Positions 1-8,923 are shown, numbered from the stretch's first letter. The stretch is DNA of 64,000 bases from Promicromonospora sukumoe 327MFSha3.1 (GCF_000385135.1 NZ_ARQM01000010.1:496001-560000), one strand, 5' to 3'. Notes: generated by a model not told the origin, from the letters alone. A program made the numbers and translations.

Positions 1-2
1 CG

Positions 3-2108
3 GTGCTCCGCGGCGGCGACGTCGTCATCGACTACTCGCTGGGCAGCGGCACCGCCACCGCCCGCTGGGGCGGCCGCGAGACCGTGACCGGCTTCTACAG
101 CGGCGTGCGCCTGGGCGACGAGCTCGTCACCACCAAGCAGTACGACGGCGCCTGCCGGCTCACCTCCCGCACCACGGTCACGTGCGCCAAGCGCGGCCTG
201 CCCACGCTGCGCCAGGAGTTCGCGTTCGACGGCGACCGCTCGTTCTCGGTGCGGCTCGACGTGACGGGCACCGACGGCCCGGTCGCCACCTCGATGATGG
301 TGCCGGTCATGACCGACCGGCGCGGCTCGGTGGACCTCGGCCGCAACGGCGACAACCGCATGGTGCTCGTGCCCTTCGACAACGACCACTGGGTCCGCTA
401 CGAGACCCCGGCGATCAAGGACGTCACGCCCGCCCGGCGCAGCTTCGAGGTCACCGCGTTCATCGACGACGCCTCGCGCCGCGGCCTCGTCGTCGGCTCC
501 CTGGACCGCGACACGTGGAAGTCCGGCGTGGTGGCCGACGGGAACAACCGCGGCGGCCTGGACCGGCTGCAGGCCGCGGCCGGCCTGACCGACTGGAGCT
601 ACGACTACGGCGACGGCATGAACAAGTACCAGTTCAACCGCGAGCTCAAGCCGCACGCCGAGGTCAGCGGCACCACGGTGCGCTCCCCGCGCATGTTCGT
701 GGGCCTGTTCCCGGACTGGCGGGAGGGCATGGAGACCTTCGGCAAGGCCGCCGCGCAGGCCGCGGACTCCCGCACCTGGGACGAGGGCACGCCCTTCGGG
801 TTCAACAGCTGGGGCGGGCTCGGCGCCCGCGGCGGCGACGCCGACGTGATGGACGAGGTCTCCCAGTTCCTCGCCGAGGAGACCCCTGCGTTCCGCAACG
901 CCGCGTCGGCCAAGGGCCCCTACGTGGGCGTCGACTCCTACTGGGACAAGATGCTCGCCCCCGAGTACGCCTTCGAGGACCCGGACACCTCCTGGGCCGA
1001 GCTCGAGCGGTACGTCGCCGACGTCAAGGCACGCGGCCAGGAGCCGGCCCTGTACTTCCAGCCGTTCGCCAACTTCTGGCGCGAGGGCCTGGACGAGAAG
1101 ATCGGCGGCACCGCGCTCTGCGACACCTGCGAGAACCAGACCTACCGCGAGATGGCGCTCAAGGTGAACGGCGTCCCCGTGAACATCGACGGCGCCTGGG
1201 CGCTCGACCCGACCAACCCCGGCGTGCAGAACCGCGCCCGGATCGCGCTCGGCAAGTTCCGCGAGCTCGGCGTCCGCTACGTCAAGCTCGACTTCCTGAC
1301 CCACGGCTACGTCGAGGCCGACGACTGGTACGACACGGGAGTCCACACCGGCCAGCAGGCCTTCCGCCAGGGCATGGCGCAGGTGGTCGACGTCGTCGGC
1401 GACGACATGTTCGTCGACCTGGCGATCTCGCCCCTGTTCGCCTCCGAGTTCGCGCACGCCCGCCGCATCTCCTGCGACGTGCACGGCGCCCTGAACAACT
1501 GGCACCCCACGCAGCCCGACCGCTACCAGAAGAGCACCGAGTACCTGCTCAACTCCCTGACGTACGGCTGGTGGCTCGACGAGGTCTACGCGTTCAACGA
1601 CGGCGACCACGTCCAGTTCGGCAACTACGAGTACGACGGCAACGCCAACGCGTACCTGCTGGACGACCCGAGCATCTGGCCCGAGGGCCAGAACCGGGCG
1701 CGCGTCACCTCCGCCGCCATCACGGGCATCTACCAGGTCAGCGAGGACCTCACCAGCACCGGCCACCCCGTCATCAAGCAGCGGGCCCGTGACCTGCTGC
1801 AGAACCCCGGCATCAACCACCTCGCCGAGCTCGGCCGGTCCTTCGCCCCCGTGCAGGCCGGACCCGACGCCTTCACCGCCGCCGACACGTTCGTGCTGCG
1901 CGACGGCGGGACCACCTACGTCGCAGCGTTCAACTACGGCGCGACGCCGCGCCGGGCCGACCTCGCGCTGCGCGACCTGGGCCTGGACGGCGGCCGCTAC
2001 GACGTCACCGAGCTCTGGACCGGCCAGGAGAGCCACGCGGCCGGCAGGCTCCGCGCCGTCGTGCCGGGCGAGGACGTGCGGGTCTACAAGATCGAGGCCG
2101 ACCGATGA
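3..2108 (+). CDS. Alpha-galactosidase-like glycoside hydrolase (clan GH-D), probably 5'-partial
   Basis: Predicted to hydrolyse alpha-galactosides or related sugars. The open frame reaches the window edge and no signal peptide or ribosome site is visible, so the true start probably lies upstream; numbering here counts from base 3. An N-terminal beta-rich part is followed by a TIM barrel. The motif YVKLDFLTHG carries the likely nucleophile Asp430 (KxD motif of clan GH-D), and RRISCDV carries the likely acid/base Asp492. A C-terminal beta domain ends in VYKIEADR. The stop overlaps the next start (ATGA), so it is co-transcribed with the ABC permease genes that follow, which suggests it processes the imported or captured sugar. 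The clan assignment is fairly secure; the family (GH27, GH36 or relative) and substrate are not. Confidence 0.8.
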   Translation: MLRGGDVVIDYSLGSGTATARWGGRETVTGFYSGVRLGDELVTTKQYDGACRLTSRTTVTCAKRGLPTLRQEFAFDGDRSFSVRLDVTGTDGPVATSMMVPVMTDRRGSVDLGRNGDNRMVLVPFDNDHWVRYETPAIKDVTPARRSFEVTAFIDDASRRGLVVGSLDRDTWKSGVVADGNNRGGLDRLQAAAGLTDWSYDYGDGMNKYQFNRELKPHAEVSGTTVRSPRMFVGLFPDWREGMETFGKAAAQAADSRTWDEGTPFGFNSWGGLGARGGDADVMDEVSQFLAEETPAFRNAASAKGPYVGVDSYWDKMLAPEYAFEDPDTSWAELERYVADVKARGQEPALYFQPFANFWREGLDEKIGGTALCDTCENQTYREMALKVNGVPVNIDGAWALDPTNPGVQNRARIALGKFRELGVRYVKLDFLTHGYVEADDWYDTGVHTGQQAFRQGMAQVVDVVGDDMFVDLAISPLFASEFAHARRISCDVHGALNNWHPTQPDRYQKSTEYLLNSLTYGWWLDEVYAFNDGDHVQFGNYEYDGNANAYLLDDPSIWPEGQNRARVTSAAITGIYQVSEDLTSTGHPVIKQRARDLLQNPGINHLAELGRSFAPVQAGPDAFTAADTFVLRDGGTTYVAAFNYGATPRRADLALRDLGLDGGRYDVTELWTGQESHAAGRLRAVVPGEDVRVYKIEADR

Positions 2109-2998
2109 CCACAGCCGCCGTCGCCCGACGGCCCCGCAACCAGCTCCTGCCCGCCCTCGGGATGATCGCCCCCGCGGCCCTCGGGTTCCTGGTCTTCTAC
2201 CTCTACCCGACGCTGCGCGGCGCCTACCTCTCGCTCACCGAGTACAACGTGCTGGGCAGCCCCGTCTTCGTGGGCCTGCAGAACTACGTCGACATGGCCA
2301 AGGACGACGTCTTCTGGAACGCCGTCCGCGTCACGTTCCTGTACGTGGTGCTGAACATCGGGTTCCAGACCGTCCTCGCCGTCGGGCTGGCGGTACTGAT
2401 GCACCGCCTCACCAAGTCGGTCCTGATCCGCGGCAGCCTGCTGCTGCCGTACCTCATCGCCAACGTCGTCGTGGCCCTGCTGTGGTTCTGGATGCTCGAC
2501 TTCAACATCGGCATCGTCAACGCCGTGATCGACGCGATCGGGCTGCCCAAGGTCGCCTTCTTCGGCGACGAGGCGTGGACCGTCGCCACCATCGCGGGCG
2601 TCAACACCTGGCGGCACCTCGGCTACACCGCCCTCCTGGTGTTCGCGGGCCTGCAGATGATCCCGGCCAGCGTCTACGAGGCGGCCGCCGTCGACGGCGC
2701 GGGGGAGTGGCGCACCTTCTGGCGCATCACCCTGCCGCTGCTGCGGCCCGTGCTCGTGCTCGTGCTGGTCATCACCGTCACGGGGGCCTTCCAGGTCTTC
2801 GACACGGTGGCGGTGACCACCGCGGGCGGGCCCGGCAACGCCTCGCGCGTGCTCCAGCTCTACATCTACGAGCAGGCGTTCGCCCGCGGGCACTTCGGCT
2901 ACGCGTCCGCCATGTCCGTGGTCCTGTTCCTCGTCCTCGCCGGGGCCGCCTTCGCGCAGATGCGACTGCTGCGCGCCGGCGAGTCCGACCTCTCCTGA
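2105..2998 (+). CDS. Carbohydrate ABC transporter permease, MalF/UgpA type
   Basis: 297-residue inner-membrane subunit of a CUT1-family sugar importer. About six transmembrane segments are visible, starting with LLPALGMIAPAALGFLVFYL. The EAA loop that contacts the ATPase is seen as YEAAAVDGAGEWRTFWRITL. Its ATG overlaps the stop of the glycosidase gene by four bases, and its own stop overlaps or abuts the next permease, so the genes form one operon. No ATPase gene is present in the cluster; such systems in actinobacteria commonly share an MsiK-type ATPase encoded elsewhere (family knowledge). Substrate inferred only from the neighbouring alpha-galactosidase-like gene. Confidence 0.93.
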   Translation: MTTAAVARRPRNQLLPALGMIAPAALGFLVFYLYPTLRGAYLSLTEYNVLGSPVFVGLQNYVDMAKDDVFWNAVRVTFLYVVLNIGFQTVLAVGLAVLMHRLTKSVLIRGSLLLPYLIANVVVALLWFWMLDFNIGIVNAVIDAIGLPKVAFFGDEAWTVATIAGVNTWRHLGYTALLVFAGLQMIPASVYEAAAVDGAGEWRTFWRITLPLLRPVLVLVLVITVTGAFQVFDTVAVTTAGGPGNASRVLQLYIYEQAFARGHFGYASAMSVVLFLVLAGAAFAQMRLLRAGESDLS

Positions 2999-3009
2999 TG
3001 GGAGCCCAC

Positions 3010-3891
3010 ATGCGTACACGGATCACCTGGGGCCGGGTGCTCGCCTGGGTCGTGCTGTGGTTCTTCGTGCTGGCCACCGTGCTGCCGTTCTACTGGATGC
3101 TGCGCACCGCGTTCTCGGACAACCAGGCGCTCGCCGCCCAGTCGTTCTCGCTGCTGCCCGCCGACTTCACGCTCGGCCCGTTCAAGCGGGTGTTCGGCCT
3201 GGCCACCCCGGAGGAGGCGATGGCGGAGGGCGGCTCGGGCGCGTCGCTGAGCTTCTGGCTCTACCTGCGCAACTCGCTCGTGGTCGCCACGGCCGTGACG
3301 GTGGGCCAGGTGCTGTTCTCCTCGATGGCGGCCTACGCCTTCGCGCGGCTGAGCTGGCCCGGGCGGGACGCCTGGTTCGCCGTCTTCCTCGGGGCGCTCC
3401 TGGTGCCGCCGATCTTCACCTCGCTGCCGAACTTCCTGACGATCAAGTCGCTGGGCCTGCTGAACACGCTGCCCGGGATCATGCTGCCGAGCCTGTTCAT
3501 GACGCCGTTCGCGATCTTCTTCATGCGGCAGTTCTTCCTCGGCATCCCGAAGGAGATCGACGAGGCGGCGATGATCGACGGCGCCAAGCCCTGGCGCATC
3601 TTCTTCCGGATCATCCTGCCGATCTCGGCGGCCCCGGTCACCACGCTCGGCATCCTCACGTTCATCAACACCTGGAACGACTACTTCTGGCCGCTCCTGG
3701 TGGGCCAGACGGAGGAGTCCAAGGTGCTCACCGTGGCCCTGGGCGTCTTCCGCTCGCAGACGCCGCAGGGCGCGCCCGACTGGGCCGGGCTCATGGCCGC
3801 GTCCCTCGTGGCGGCCCTGCCCATCGTGATCCTCTATGCCGTCTTCGGGCGCCGGGTCATCAACTCCATCGGTTTCTCCGGCATCAAGTAG
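3010..3891 (+). CDS. Carbohydrate ABC transporter permease, MalG/UgpE type
   Basis: Second permease subunit (293 residues) of the CUT1 importer. It has about six membrane helices and the EAA-loop sequence IDEAAMIDGAKPWRIFFRII. I prefer the ATG at 3010 because GGAG at 3001-3004 is correctly spaced before it; an in-frame ATG at 2998 overlaps the preceding stop (TGATG) and would add four residues. A periplasmic-side stretch rich in Ser/Gly (AMAEGGSGASLS) sits between the first two helices. It would pair with the MalF-type protein encoded just before and receive substrate from the lipoprotein encoded just after. Confidence 0.93.
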   Translation: MRTRITWGRVLAWVVLWFFVLATVLPFYWMLRTAFSDNQALAAQSFSLLPADFTLGPFKRVFGLATPEEAMAEGGSGASLSFWLYLRNSLVVATAVTVGQVLFSSMAAYAFARLSWPGRDAWFAVFLGALLVPPIFTSLPNFLTIKSLGLLNTLPGIMLPSLFMTPFAIFFMRQFFLGIPKEIDEAAMIDGAKPWRIFFRIILPISAAPVTTLGILTFINTWNDYFWPLLVGQTEESKVLTVALGVFRSQTPQGAPDWAGLMAASLVAALPIVILYAVFGRRVINSIGFSGIK

Positions 3892-3911
3892 CCGGGACGG
3901 AAAGGAACACC

Positions 3912-5246
3912 ATGAAGCGAAAGATGCTCGCGGGCGCCGTCGCCCTCGCGTCCCTGTCCCTGACCGCCTGCGCGGGCGGCTCGGGCGGCGCCGAGGCCGA
4001 GGGTCAGATCGACTACTGGCTCTGGGACTCGAACCAGCAGCCCGCCTACCAGCAGTGCGCCGACGCCTTCCACGAGGCCAACCCCGACCTGACGGTCAAG
4101 ATCACGCAGCGCGGCTGGGACGACTACTGGTCGGCGTTGACCACCGCGTTCTCGTCGGGCACCGGGCCGGACGTGTTCACCGACCACGTGTCCAAGTACC
4201 CCGAGTTCGTCGCGAACGGGCAGCTCCTGGCCCTGGACGACCACATCGCCGACGTCGACCTCGACCAGTACTCGGCCGGGCTGGCGGACCTGTGGGTCGC
4301 GCAGGACGGCAAGCGCTACGGCCTGCCGAAGGACTGGGACACCGTCGCGATCTTCTACAACCAGAAGATGGTCGAGGACGCCGGGCTGTCCGAGGAGGAC
4401 ATGCAGGACCTCGACTGGAACCCGGAGGACGGCGGCACCTACGAGGAGACCATCGCGCGCCTGACCGTCGACGCGAACGGCGTGCGCGGCGACGAGCCGG
4501 GCTTCGACAAGGACGACGTCGCGGTCTACGGCCTGGGCATCCCCGGCGCCGGGTACGAGAACGGCCAGACCGAGTGGAGCATGTACACCGCCACCACGGG
4601 CTGGACGCACACCGACAAGAACCCCTGGGGCACGCACTACAACTACGACGACCCGCGCTTCCAGGACACCATCGCCTGGTGGTACTCCCTGATCGAGAAG
4701 GGCTACGCGCCGCCGCTGGAGACCACGATCGGCGCCTCGGTGAACGACAACTTCGGCGCCGGCAAGTCCGCCATCAACATCAGCGGCGACTGGATGCTCT
4801 CCACGTACTTCGGGTACGACGGCGTCGACGTCGGCCTGGCGCCCACGCCCACCGGCCCGAACGGGCAGCGCGCGAGCATGTTCAACGGCCTGGCGGACTC
4901 GGTCTGGGCGGGCACGGACAACCCCGAGGGCGCGGCGAAGTGGGTCGCGTTCCTGGGCTCGACCGACTGCCAGGACCTCGTGGGCGCGGCCGGCGTCGTC
5001 TTCCCGGCCATCACCAGCTCGGCCGAGATCGCCACCGAGGCGTTCGCCGAGAAGGGGATCGACGTCTCGCCGTTCACCACCCACGTCGAGGACGGCACCA
5101 CGTTCCTCTTCCCGGTGACCGACCACGCCTCCGACGTGCACGCGATCATGACCCCCGCGATGGACGAGGTGCTGGGCGGCAAGGCCGACGTGAGCTCGCT
5201 GACCGAGGCGAACGAGCAGGTCAACGCGCTCTTCGACGGATCCTGA
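3912..5246 (+). CDS. Extracellular sugar-binding lipoprotein (ABC transporter)
   Basis: 444-residue solute-binding protein. The N-terminus MKRKMLAGAVALASLSLTAC is a lipoprotein signal with a lipobox (LTAC) and a following Gly/Ser-rich stretch, so it should be anchored to the outer face of the membrane. The body is a typical CUT1 binding protein (SBP family 1), with many surface Trp/Tyr residues suited to sugar stacking (DYWLWDSNQQPAYQQC near the start). AAAGGA at 3901-3906 provides the ribosome site. It is the last gene of the operon with the two permeases and the glycosidase, and a strong hairpin follows about 40 bases after its stop. Ligand probably an alpha-galactoside or other oligosaccharide (inference). 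Confidence 0.93.
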   Translation: MKRKMLAGAVALASLSLTACAGGSGGAEAEGQIDYWLWDSNQQPAYQQCADAFHEANPDLTVKITQRGWDDYWSALTTAFSSGTGPDVFTDHVSKYPEFVANGQLLALDDHIADVDLDQYSAGLADLWVAQDGKRYGLPKDWDTVAIFYNQKMVEDAGLSEEDMQDLDWNPEDGGTYEETIARLTVDANGVRGDEPGFDKDDVAVYGLGIPGAGYENGQTEWSMYTATTGWTHTDKNPWGTHYNYDDPRFQDTIAWWYSLIEKGYAPPLETTIGASVNDNFGAGKSAINISGDWMLSTYFGYDGVDVGLAPTPTGPNGQRASMFNGLADSVWAGTDNPEGAAKWVAFLGSTDCQDLVGAAGVVFPAITSSAEIATEAFAEKGIDVSPFTTHVEDGTTFLFPVTDHASDVHAIMTPAMDEVLGGKADVSSLTEANEQVNALFDGS

Positions 5247-5285
5247 CCGGCCGACGGCTCTGACCGGCCGACAAGTCTCTCCTTC

Positions 5286-5339
5286 GAGGCCTAAGTTTCT
5301 TCGCTTTGGGCCATCCCAAAGCGAAGAAACTTAGGCCTC
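5286..5339. terminator. Perfect 25-bp inverted repeat, likely bidirectional terminator
   Basis: Arms 5286-5310 and 5315-5339 are perfect reverse complements with a 4-base loop (CCAT). The stem is unusually AT-containing for this genome (core AAGTTTCTTCGCTTT). It lies between the convergent binding-protein gene and the MFS gene. There is no clear T-tract after either arm. Just upstream, the 12-mer TGACCGGCCGAC occurs twice in tandem (about 5245 and 5261). Confidence 0.8.
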
Positions 5340-5355
5340 AAAGGGGAGGGGGCGG

Positions 5356-6573
5356 TCACGGCCGGGAGACGACCCGGCCCTTCAGCACCGGCGACAGCAG
5401 CATCACCAGCACCCCCGCGATCGGCACCACGAGCAGGCCCGTGCGCAGGCCCGCCGAGTCGGCGACCAGGCCCACCAGCGGCGGGGAGAACAGGAACCCG
5501 AGCCGCAGCAGCCAGGACACGATCGTCAGGCCGGTGCCGGGGCGCAGGCCGGGCAGCTCGTCGGCCTCGTGCATGGCGGCCGGGATGAGCGTGGCGCTGC
5601 CGAAGCCGGCGGCGGCGAACCCGGCGATCGTGCCGGGCACGCTGGGCCAGGCCAGCGCCAGGCCCATGCCGAGCGCGATGATGACGCCGCCCGCGCAGGC
5701 GACCGTGCGCTGCCCGAAGCGGTCCACCAGGCGGTCGCCGAGCAGCCTGCCCACGGTCTGGGCGCCGACGAGCGACACGTAGGCGGTCGCGGCCAGCGCC
5801 GCCGGGGCGCCGAGGCCCGCCGAGAGATAGAGGGTGGCCCAGGAGCTGCCGGCGTCCTCCACGAGGGCGCCGCCGATGCCGATCAGCACCAGCGCCGTGA
5901 CGATCGCCAGGGTGCGGACGCTGAGGCGCGGGGCGCGCATCCCGGCCGCCCGGGAGGCGGGCTCCGCGGCATCGTCATCGGTCTCGTCGTCGCGCCCCGG
6001 CAGCAGGAACCGCAGGGACACGACCGCCACGGTCGCGAAGATCGCCAGCGCGATGGCCAGGTGCACCTGCAGCGACAGGCCGAGCGCGATGGCGCCCGCG
6101 GCCATGGACCCGCCCAGCACGGCGCCGATGGACCACACGGCGTGGAAGCCGTTGATGATGGACCGCCCGTAGCGGCGCTGCACGCGCAGGCCGTGGGTGT
6201 TCTGCCCCACGTCGGTGATCGAGTCGGACGCGCCGCCCAGGAACAGGGCGGCCACGAGCAGCGCGAACGTCGGGGAGAGTCCCGCGGCCAGGGTGCCGAG
6301 TCCCGTCAGCACGGTGCCGACCACCGCGACCCGCCCCGAGCCGAACCGGCGCACCATCCAGCCCGCCGCCAGCCCGGAGACGATCGCGCCGGTCGGGAAC
6401 GCGGCGATGGCCAGGCCGTAGGACGCGTTGTCGAGGTCGAGCGCGGTCTTGATCTCGGGCAGGCGCGGCACCAGGTTGGCGTACAGGGCACCGTTGGTCA
6501 GGAACAGCGCGCCGACGGCGGCGCGGGCGCGCCGGACGGCGAGCGGCGGACGGGCGTCCGGGGAGAGCGACAT
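5356..6573 (-). CDS. MFS transporter
   Basis: 405-residue major facilitator protein with about 12 membrane helices. Typical MFS features are visible: the loop-2/3 region GWMVRRFGSGRVAVVG (a degenerate GxxxDRxGRR motif) and the second-half equivalent DRLVDRFGQRTVACAG. A central cytoplasmic loop contains an acidic run (DDETDDDAAEP). I chose the ATG at 6573 (MSLSPDARPP); an in-frame ATG at 6612 would add 13 residues of non-membrane sequence. The gene diverges from the acetyltransferase-TetR pair, an arrangement typical of an exporter controlled by the TetR protein. Substrate unknown. Confidence 0.88.
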   Translation of the reverse strand: MSLSPDARPPLAVRRARAAVGALFLTNGALYANLVPRLPEIKTALDLDNASYGLAIAAFPTGAIVSGLAAGWMVRRFGSGRVAVVGTVLTGLGTLAAGLSPTFALLVAALFLGGASDSITDVGQNTHGLRVQRRYGRSIINGFHAVWSIGAVLGGSMAAGAIALGLSLQVHLAIALAIFATVAVVSLRFLLPGRDDETDDDAAEPASRAAGMRAPRLSVRTLAIVTALVLIGIGGALVEDAGSSWATLYLSAGLGAPAALAATAYVSLVGAQTVGRLLGDRLVDRFGQRTVACAGGVIIALGMGLALAWPSVPGTIAGFAAAGFGSATLIPAAMHEADELPGLRPGTGLTIVSWLLRLGFLFSPPLVGLVADSAGLRTGLLVVPIAGVLVMLLSPVLKGRVVSRP

Positions 6574-6582
6574 GCGCACGAG

Positions 6583-6608
6583 CGTACCCGCGTTACGTAC
6601 GGTCGTAC
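6583..6608. promoter_or_regulatory. Candidate operator: three CGTAC repeats between divergent genes
   Basis: CGTAC occurs at 6583, 6596 and 6604, within the 59 bases separating the MFS gene from the acetyltransferase gene, and the middle copy is part of the palindrome TACGTA. A TetR regulator is encoded two genes away, so a TetR operator is plausible. No footprint-like consensus is known to me for it. Confidence 0.3.
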
Positions 6609-6632
6609 ACATCGCCCGCTACGCTGTGCCCC

Positions 6633-7226
6633 ATGACTCACGACTACTTCGCCGGCGACCCGCGCACCCACCACGAGCGCATGCTGGCCGGCGACCTCTA
6701 CATCGGCGGTCAGGACCCGGAGAGCGTGCGGCTCGCCCAGCGGGGCCTTGCGCTCGCCGACGCCTACCACCGCGCGTCGGTCGCGGGCGACGACGACGCC
6801 CGCGCCATCCTGGACGACCTGCTCGGCACGCTGGGCGAGGACGCCTACGTCAAGCCGCCGCTGTTCGTCGACTACGGCGGGAACATCCACATCGGCCCGC
6901 GCACGTTCGCCAACTACAACCTGATGGCGCTGGACGTCGCGACGATCACGATCGGCGCCGACTGCCAGATCGGGCCGAACGTGCAGCTCCTGACGCCGAC
7001 CCACCCGGTGGAGCCGACCCCGCGCCGCGACAAGCTCGAGGCCGCGCAGCCCATCACGATCGGCGACAACGTGTGGCTCGGCGGCGGCGTCATCGTCTGC
7101 CCCGGCGTGACGATCGGCGACAACACGGTGGTCGGGGCCGGCGCCGTCGTCACCAAGGACCTGCCGGCGAACGTCGTCGCGGTGGGCAACCCCGCCCGCG
7201 TGGTCCGCGACATCACCGAGGGCTGA
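6633..7226 (+). CDS. Sugar O-acetyltransferase (maltose/galactoside acetyltransferase family)
   Basis: 197 residues, the usual length of Maa/LacA-type enzymes, which transfer acetyl from acetyl-CoA to a sugar hydroxyl in the cytoplasm. An N-terminal Mac domain (HHERMLAGDLYIGGQDPES) is followed by left-handed beta-helix hexapeptide repeats (ITIGADCQIGPNVQL, ITIGDNVWLGGGVIV, VTIGDNTVVGAGAVV). The conserved THPV motif carries the catalytic His. It begins at the ATG at 6633 and is followed two bases after its stop by the TetR gene, so the two are likely co-transcribed. Possible role: detoxifying non-metabolised sugars. Confidence 0.9.
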   Translation: MTHDYFAGDPRTHHERMLAGDLYIGGQDPESVRLAQRGLALADAYHRASVAGDDDARAILDDLLGTLGEDAYVKPPLFVDYGGNIHIGPRTFANYNLMALDVATITIGADCQIGPNVQLLTPTHPVEPTPRRDKLEAAQPITIGDNVWLGGGVIVCPGVTIGDNTVVGAGAVVTKDLPANVVAVGNPARVVRDITEG

Positions 7227-7228
7227 CC

Positions 7229-7774
7229 GTGACCGGGCGACGGCACGACCCCGACCGCAGGAGCCGGATCATCGACGTCTGCCTCGACCTGATCGCCGAG
7301 GTGGGGGTGGCCGGCGTCTCGCACCGCAAGGTGGCGGCGGCCGCCGACGTGCCGCTCGGGTCCATGACCTACCACTTCGCCGGGATGGACGAGCTGCTGC
7401 GGGAGGCGTTCGGCCGGTTCGCGCGGGCCGGCAGCGACGGGTTCGAGCAGCGGATGAGCGAGGCGACCGACCTGGAGAGCGCGCGGGCCGCCGTCGTCGC
7501 GATCATCACGCAGGACATCTTCGGCACCCAGCGCGACCTGGTGCTGACCCACGAGCTATACACGCTCGCGTCCCGCGAGCCCGCCTACCGCGAGCTGACC
7601 AACGCGTGGATGTCGCGCTCCCGGGCCGCCCTGGAGCGGCACTTCGACCCGGTCACGGCGCGGCTCCTGGACGCCCTGATCGAGGGACTGACCATCCACC
7701 GGGCCCTCGACACCGAGGCGCCGCAGCCCGGGACGGTCACCGAGGCCGTGCGGCGCATCACAACGCCCGCCTAG
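7229..7774 (+). CDS. TetR/AcrR family transcriptional regulator
   Basis: 181-residue repressor-type protein. The N-terminal helix-turn-helix is clear: RSRIIDVCLDLIAEVGVAGV, then SHRKVAAAADVPLGSMTYHF with the recognition helix, followed by the FAGMDELLREAF helix. The rest is an effector-binding all-helical domain. The start is GTG at 7229, two bases after the acetyltransferase stop (TGACCGTG), which implies translational coupling. Probably controls the divergent MFS gene and its own operon (inference from position). Confidence 0.9.
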   Translation: MTGRRHDPDRRSRIIDVCLDLIAEVGVAGVSHRKVAAAADVPLGSMTYHFAGMDELLREAFGRFARAGSDGFEQRMSEATDLESARAAVVAIITQDIFGTQRDLVLTHELYTLASREPAYRELTNAWMSRSRAALERHFDPVTARLLDALIEGLTIHRALDTEAPQPGTVTEAVRRITTPA

Positions 7775-7810
7775 GCGGAACAACCGCCGCGGCGGGCTGT
7801 TGTCCCTGGT

Positions 7811-8923
7811 GTGAGCGAGACGATGCGAGCGACCGTCGTGGTGATCGGGGCTGGGCAGGCCGGCCTGTCGGCGGCCTACCACCTGCGGCGCCGGGGCTTC
7901 GTCAGCGCGCTCGACGAGCCGGGGGCCGAGCGCACCTACGTGCTGCTCGACGCCAACCCCGCGCCCGGCGGGGCCTGGCAGCACCGCTGGGAGTCCCTGC
8001 GGATGGCCACGGTCAACGGGATCTTCGACCTCCCGGGCCTGACCCAGCCCCCGGTCGACGCCGCCGAGCCCAGCCGGCTTGCCGTCCCGCGCTACTTCGC
8101 CGGGTACGAGCGGGAGTTCGGCTTCCCGATCCTGCGCCCGGTGCGCGTGGTCGCCGTCCGGCGGGCCGACGACGACCCGGCCGGCGACCTCGTGGTGACC
8201 AGCGACCACGGGTCGTGGACCACAAGCGCCGTCATCAACGCGACCGGCACCTGGACCAACCCCGTGCTGCCCCGCTACCCGGGGCAGGACACGTTCCGCG
8301 GCCGGCAGCTCCACACCCGCGACTACGCGCGGGCCGAGGACTTCGCGGGGCAGCGCGTCGCCGTCGTCGGCGGCGGGATCTCCGCGCTGCAGCTCCTGGA
8401 GGAGATCTCGCGCGTGGCGACCACCCGCTGGTACACCCGGCGCGAGCCGGTCTTCCACGACGAGTTCCGCAGCGAGACGCTCGGCCGCGAGACCATCGCC
8501 AAGGTCATGGCCGACGTCGACGCCGGCCGGCCCACCGGGAGCGTCGTCTCCTACACCGGGCTGGTCTGGACGCCGTACGCGCTGGCCGCCAAGGAGCGCG
8601 GCGCCCTGCAGCGGCGACCGATGTTCACGGTGATCGAGCCCGACGGCGTCCGCGAGGCCGACGGCAGCCTCACGCCGCTCGACGCCATCCTGTGGGCCAC
8701 CGGGTTCAAGGCCGACCTGGCACACCTGGGCCCGCTGGGCCTGCGCAACGAGCTGGGCGGCATCACGATGAACGGCACCCAGCCGGTCGCCGAGCCCCGG
8801 GTGCACCTCATCGGGTTCGGGCCGTCGCAGTCGACGGTCGGCGCCAACCGGGCGGGCCGCGAGGCCGTCACGGCGGTGGTTCGGCGGCTCCCGGCCGCGC
8901 TACCAGCTCGATCAGCAGGATGA
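7811..8923 (+). CDS. FAD/NAD(P)-binding oxidoreductase (flavin monooxygenase-like)
   Basis: 370 residues. There are two dinucleotide-binding Rossmann motifs: VVVIGAGQAGLSAAYHL at the N-terminus for FAD and VAVVGGGISALQLLEEIS mid-protein for NAD(P)H. A late WATGFKADLAHLGPLG segment is typical of class B flavoprotein monooxygenase and thioredoxin-reductase-like proteins. The GTG start at 7811 has no good ribosome site, so a leaderless message or use of the ATG at 7823 is possible. The 3' end overlaps the convergent membrane-protein gene by 56 bases. Substrate unknown; it could be an N- or S-hydroxylase or a simple oxidoreductase. Confidence 0.8.
   Translation: MSETMRATVVVIGAGQAGLSAAYHLRRRGFVSALDEPGAERTYVLLDANPAPGGAWQHRWESLRMATVNGIFDLPGLTQPPVDAAEPSRLAVPRYFAGYEREFGFPILRPVRVVAVRRADDDPAGDLVVTSDHGSWTTSAVINATGTWTNPVLPRYPGQDTFRGRQLHTRDYARAEDFAGQRVAVVGGGISALQLLEEISRVATTRWYTRREPVFHDEFRSETLGRETIAKVMADVDAGRPTGSVVSYTGLVWTPYALAAKERGALQRRPMFTVIEPDGVREADGSLTPLDAILWATGFKADLAHLGPLGLRNELGGITMNGTQPVAEPRVHLIGFGPSQSTVGANRAGREAVTAVVRRLPAALPARSAG

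Noticed and set aside
2084-5141. Long minus-strand frames opposite the sugar permease and binding-protein genes
   Set aside because: They mirror codon bias of the real genes and have no ribosome sites or domains.
6428-7228. Longer upstream extension of the TetR protein overlapping the acetyltransferase gene
   Set aside because: The extension is Arg-rich shadow sequence; GTG 7229 gives a normal TetR N-terminus.
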